This document shows, piece by piece, positions 14,644 to 17,625 of a DNA stretch of 17,625 bases (position 1 is the first letter of the stretch; each line of letters starts with the position of its first letter). The notes beneath the pieces are model-generated. The model saw only the letters and a list, made by a program, of their open reading frames with translations, made no database searches and was not told the origin of the DNA. The stretch lies in NCBI GenBank assembly GCA_937996725.1, contig CALKUR010000083.1:1-17625 (forward strand), in the 5' to 3' direction. The translations under genes were made by a program, and so were the position numbers. The stretch is from an uncultured Dechloromonas sp. (GTDB lineage Bacteria; Pseudomonadota; Gammaproteobacteria; Burkholderiales; Rhodocyclaceae).

Positions 14644-15143
14644 GTACCGATAAAAAAACGCCGTTGGTGGGTATTGTCATGGGGTCAGATTCTGATTGGC
14701 CGACGATGCAAGCCGCCGCCGTGATGCTCAAGGAATTGGGTGTCCCGTTTGAAGCGCGTGTCGTGTCAGCCCACCGCACGCCGGATCTGTTATTTGAATA
14801 CGCCGAAGCTGCTGCTGGACGTGGTCTGCAGGCCATCATCGCCGGTGCCGGCGGCGCAGCGCATCTACCGGGTATGCTGGCGGCAAAAACTGCCGTGCCG
14901 GTACTGGGCGTGCCGGTACAGTCGAAAGCCTTGTCAGGTGTCGATTCGTTGCATTCCATCGTGCAGATGCCGAAGGGGATTCCGGTAGCCACCTTTGCGA
15001 TCGGTGAAGCCGGTGCTGCCAATGCAGCGTTGTTTGCCGTTGCCATGCTGGCGAATAACGATGCGGCGCTGAACCAGCGTCTGCAGCAATTCCGCCAGCA
15101 ACAATCGGCCAAAGTGCTGGCCATGAAATTGCCGGAAGTCTGA
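14640..15143 (+). CDS. purE: N5-carboxyaminoimidazole ribonucleotide mutase (PurE class I)
   Basis: Rearranges N5-CAIR to CAIR in de novo purine synthesis, working with PurK. The 167 residues fit class I PurE. Motifs are MGSDSDWPTM (14-23), VVSAHRTPDLLFEYA (41-55, catalytic His45) and IAGAGGAAHLPGMLA (67-81). Shine-Dalgarno GGAAGGAA lies in the folD 3' end. It overlaps folD by 4 bases and purK by 1 base (TGATG), so translation of the three is probably coupled. Presence of purK next door supports the bacterial N5-CAIR route rather than direct carboxylation. Confidence 0.97.
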   Translation: MSTDKKTPLVGIVMGSDSDWPTMQAAAVMLKELGVPFEARVVSAHRTPDLLFEYAEAAAGRGLQAIIAGAGGAAHLPGMLAAKTAVPVLGVPVQSKALSGVDSLHSIVQMPKGIPVATFAIGEAGAANAALFAVAMLANNDAALNQRLQQFRQQQSAKVLAMKLPEV

Positions 15144-16297
15144 TGAAGAAATCGTTTATTCCAGCACCCGCGGTGCTGGGGATGCTCGGTGGCGGCCAAC
15201 TTGGCCGCTATTTCGTTATGGCTGCCCACGAACTGGGTTATCAGGTCTGGGTTCTGGATCCGGATGAAGACAGCCCGGCCGGTCGCATCGCAGATCGCCA
15301 CCTGTGTGCAGCCTACGATGATGCCACTGCGCTGGCTGAGTTAGCGGCTGGTTGCGCCGCTGTGACCACCGAGTTTGAAAACGTACCGGCCGAAACGCTG
15401 GCGATTCTGGGTGAGCAGGTGCCGGTGCATCCTTCGGCCGCTGCTGTCTCGGTGTGTCAGGACCGCATCGCCGAAAAGACTTTCCTGAAGGTGAATGGAC
15501 TGCCACATGGCCCATTCGCCGAAATCAATTCTCTGGAAGACTTACACGCTGCGCCAGCGCATCTTTTTCCAGGCATTCTGAAAGCCGCACGTCTGGGTTA
15601 CGACGGCAAAGGCCAGGCGGTGGTGGATGACCGCGCATCGGCTGAAGCCGCCTGGATCGATCTGGGCAGCGTACGTTGCATCCTCGAAGCCAAACTGCCG
15701 TTGGATTATGAAATCTCGGTCGTGCTAGCACGAGGTCAGGACGGTAGTGTGAAGGCTTTTCCGTCGGCTGAAAACCGCCATCGCAACGGCATTCTGGATG
15801 TGAGCGTCGTACCTGCTTGGGGCTCTGTGTGCGTCACGGATAACGCGTGTGAAGTGGCGGAAAAACTCGCCGGATGTCTGGGCTATGTGGGTACGCTGGG
15901 TGTTGAGTTCTTCGTCACGCGCGGTCAACTCGTGGTGAATGAAATGGCGCCGCGGCCGCATAACAGCGGTCACTACACCATTGACGCTTGCGCGTCGAAT
16001 CAGTTCCAGCAGCAGGTGCGTGCCTTGTGCGGGCTCCCGCTCGGCGATAGCCATGCCCATTCGGCTGCTGTGATGGTCAATCTGCTCGGTGACCTCTGGT
16101 TTGAGGGTTGCAAGCAACGCGAACCCAACTGGGCGGCGCTGCTCGCGATCCCGGGATTGTGTCTGCACCTCTATGGCAAACAGTCACCGCGGGCGGGGCG
16201 CAAGATGGGGCATCTGACGGTGGTGGGCGACGATGCCCAACAGGTTTACGAACGTGCCATGCACGCCCGGAAAATTCTAGGGCTCCCCGATGCCTAA
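15143..16297 (+). CDS. purK: N5-carboxyaminoimidazole ribonucleotide synthase
   Basis: ATP-grasp enzyme that converts AIR, bicarbonate and ATP to N5-CAIR, the substrate of PurE. The 384 residues are a normal length for this family. The N-terminal preATP-grasp motif VLGMLGGGQLGRYF (11-24), AVTTEFENVPAETL, ILKAARLGYDGKGQ (nucleotide-binding region), AENRHRNGILDVSVVPA, and the metal-binding VNEMAPRPHNSGHYTIDAC are all present. Shine-Dalgarno CGGAAG lies at the purE end. Its last 8 bases overlap the start of tsaC. Confidence 0.97.
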   Translation: MKKSFIPAPAVLGMLGGGQLGRYFVMAAHELGYQVWVLDPDEDSPAGRIADRHLCAAYDDATALAELAAGCAAVTTEFENVPAETLAILGEQVPVHPSAAAVSVCQDRIAEKTFLKVNGLPHGPFAEINSLEDLHAAPAHLFPGILKAARLGYDGKGQAVVDDRASAEAAWIDLGSVRCILEAKLPLDYEISVVLARGQDGSVKAFPSAENRHRNGILDVSVVPAWGSVCVTDNACEVAEKLAGCLGYVGTLGVEFFVTRGQLVVNEMAPRPHNSGHYTIDACASNQFQQQVRALCGLPLGDSHAHSAAVMVNLLGDLWFEGCKQREPNWAALLAIPGLCLHLYGKQSPRAGRKMGHLTVVGDDAQQVYERAMHARKILGLPDA

Positions 16298-17309
16298 GAT
16301 TGCGTCGGGTCAATCTCCCGAAGCGATTGACCTGGCAGTCGCGTTGCTCAATGCGGGTCAGCTGATCGGTTTGCCGACAGAAACGGTCTATGGCCTCGCA
16401 GCCGATGCCGATAATCCTGAAGCCGTGACAAAAATCTTTGCTGCCAAGGGACGCCCGGCAGATCACCCGCTGATCGTGCATCTGGGTGCCGACGACCTGC
16501 TGTCGCATTACGCACGCGAGATTCCCGACGCGGCCTGGATATTGGCCGAGGCTTTCTGGCCAGGGCCGCTCACCATGATTTTAAAAAAAGCGACGAATGT
16601 GCCGGATGTGGTGACCGGCGGGCAAGATACGGTGGGGGTACGCATGCCCGGGCACCCGGTTGCCTTGTCGCTTTTACGCGCCTTTGCTGAGTCGAAACGA
16701 CAAGCGGGACATCACGGTGGTGGTCTCGCTGCGCCATCCGCTAATCGATTCGGGCGCATTAGCCCGACCATGGCACAGCATGTAGCCGATGAACTCGACG
16801 ATGCCGTGCCACTGATTCTGGATGGCGGTGATTGTCAGGTCGGGATCGAATCCACCATCGTGGATTTGTCGCGCGGCAAGCCAGTCATCCTGAGACCCGG
16901 TGCCGTCACCGCCGACCAACTAAGCCTGGCGTTGGGTGAGACCGTAGCCTCGCAGGTTTTGGTTGCTAGCGATACGCCCCGAGTGTCCGGTGCATTGGCC
17001 TCACACTACGCACCGCGGACTCCTTTGAAGGTGACCGATGCTGCAACGATTGCGCTGGCCTTGAAAGAATCTGATGCCATCGCAGCGATCGTGCGTGATG
17101 ATGCCGGCTTAACCGCTCAATCGAACATTGTGGTTCTCACGAACAGTCCCTCAGCGTATGCGCATGACTTCTATCGTGTGTTGCGCGAATTAGATGCCGG
17201 TGGGTACAGCCAAATTCTCGTGCAAGCTTTGCCAGAGGCTTTAGCCTGGGCTGCCGTGCAAGACCGTCTCGGTCGCGCAGCCCACCGAGACTTGCCCGAC
17301 AACGGCTGA
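16290..17309 (+). CDS. L-threonylcarbamoyladenylate synthase, Sua5 type
   Basis: Makes threonylcarbamoyl-AMP from threonine, bicarbonate and ATP, the first step of the universal tRNA t6A37 modification. The 339 residues give the long, two-domain form (Sua5/YwlC) rather than the short TsaC of enterobacteria. The YrdC domain covers about 1-210 (GLPTETVYGLAADA at 27-40, KGRPADHPLIVHL at 53-65, FWPGPLTMIL, VGVRMPGHPVAL, LAAPSANRFGRISPT, GIESTIVDLS). A C-terminal Sua5 domain follows a linker with SGALASHYAPRTPL. The ATG overlaps the purK stop by 8 bases, so it is read in the same operon. The link to purine genes is positional, not a shared pathway. It converges on the ybiB-like gene with only 7 bp between stops and no recognisable terminator. 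Confidence 0.93.
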   Translation: MPKIASGQSPEAIDLAVALLNAGQLIGLPTETVYGLAADADNPEAVTKIFAAKGRPADHPLIVHLGADDLLSHYAREIPDAAWILAEAFWPGPLTMILKKATNVPDVVTGGQDTVGVRMPGHPVALSLLRAFAESKRQAGHHGGGLAAPSANRFGRISPTMAQHVADELDDAVPLILDGGDCQVGIESTIVDLSRGKPVILRPGAVTADQLSLALGETVASQVLVASDTPRVSGALASHYAPRTPLKVTDAATIALALKESDAIAAIVRDDAGLTAQSNIVVLTNSPSAYAHDFYRVLRELDAGGYSQILVQALPEALAWAAVQDRLGRAAHRDLPDNG

Positions 17310-17316
17310 TAATCCT

Positions 17317-17625
17317 TTAAACGTTAGCTAACGTCTTGAGCGCAGCCACTTGATCGATCAGGGGTTGCGGTATCTGTGCCGGTGTGTCACGAAGTGACTG
17401 AATCAACGCCACATTTTGTGTAAAGTCTGCCGTCTCCGGCCAGCCGGGAATCGGCGGTGTACCACCCTCTTCGGCCGGAAATAGTCTGATCGGTGCGCCG
17501 TGTTGGAACCCCATGAGTTCCGGTCGTCGTCTTGGATTGGCGAACGGTTCGCCCTCCGTGCCACGCATGAGTAGGGCGGTTGCCTGTTGTGTTTGTAACA
17601 GGGTGCCCATACGAATCAGATACTC
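17317..17625 (-). CDS. YbiB/TrpD2-like protein, C-terminal fragment (cut by window edge)
   Basis: The last 102 codons of a minus-strand gene whose start lies beyond the right edge; the frame is open through EYLIRMGTLLQ to 17625. ALLMRGTEGEPFANPRRRPELMGF resembles the conserved segment of the YbiB (TrpD2) group, relatives of anthranilate phosphoribosyltransferase that in Escherichia coli bind nucleic acid rather than make tryptophan precursors. The end is Gln/Pro-rich then LIDQVAALKTLANV. The assignment comes from one motif in a fragment; other members of the nucleoside phosphorylase / TrpD superfamily are possible. Confidence is high that it is coding and moderate for the family. Confidence 0.65.
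   Translation of the reverse strand, partial: EYLIRMGTLLQTQQATALLMRGTEGEPFANPRRRPELMGFQHGAPIRLFPAEEGGTPPIPGWPETADFTQNVALIQSLRDTPAQIPQPLIDQVAALKTLANV
17321..17334. repeat. 14-bp perfect palindrome at the tsaC / ybiB-like junction
   Basis: ACGTTAGCTAACGT is fully self-complementary and encodes the last codons of the ybiB-like gene, 12 bp beyond the tsaC stop. It has no loop and no T-run, so it is a poor terminator, but it is the only dyad at this 7-bp convergent junction. Confidence 0.5.

Overview
This window reads as a chromosomal housekeeping segment of a betaproteobacterium. The evidence is the pyruvate dehydrogenase layout (homodimeric-type AceE, an AceF with two lipoyl domains, and an E3 that carries its own N-terminal lipoyl domain), a KPAAKK-repeat histone H1-like protein, a class I FBPase, a fused kinase/GNAT-type ArgA, and a YggX. 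The order or family cannot be fixed from the sequence. I see no insertion sequence, phage gene, tRNA, rRNA or CRISPR array.

Left part (1-2789, minus strand): the N-terminal third of transketolase runs off the left edge. Upstream of it lie fructose-1,6-bisphosphatase and an inositol-monophosphatase-family phosphatase, 23 bp apart and probably co-transcribed. The 278-bp gap before tkt holds a plausible promoter with an 11-bp dyad just upstream of it.

Middle left (2808-6021): a plus-strand run rsmE - argA - yggX (16S rRNA methylation, arginine biosynthesis, iron protection) starts 18 bp from the divergent phosphatase and ends at a strong bidirectional terminator. That terminator is shared with rpiA, which faces it from the minus strand. 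The rpiA promoter and the promoter of a repeat-built histone H1-like gene lie back to back in 6022-6273. The histone gene ends at a second bidirectional hairpin (6659-6700), shared with the convergent pdh operon.

Pyruvate dehydrogenase operon (12875-6727, minus strand): aceE, aceF and lpdA are separated by 13 and 10 bp and encode a complete complex. A good sigma-70-like promoter about 180 bp upstream of aceE has a 6-4-6 inverted repeat inside its spacer, which looks like an operator.

Right part (13129-17309, plus strand): an unrecognised 207-residue protein, which I tentatively read as a cut-down relative of the indolepyruvate/pyruvate:ferredoxin oxidoreductase alpha chain, stands divergent to aceE. 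It is followed by folD - purE - purK - tsaC(sua5), whose reading frames overlap by 4, 1 and 8 bases: one-carbon supply, purine synthesis and tRNA t6A synthesis. A YbiB/TrpD2-like gene enters from the right edge on the minus strand.

Most of the window is ordinary core metabolism. The points worth a second look are the orphan IorA-like gene beside aceE, the dyads in three promoter regions, and the -10-like boxes placed directly before start codons (phosphatase, rsmE, folD), which suggest leaderless or nearly leaderless transcripts.
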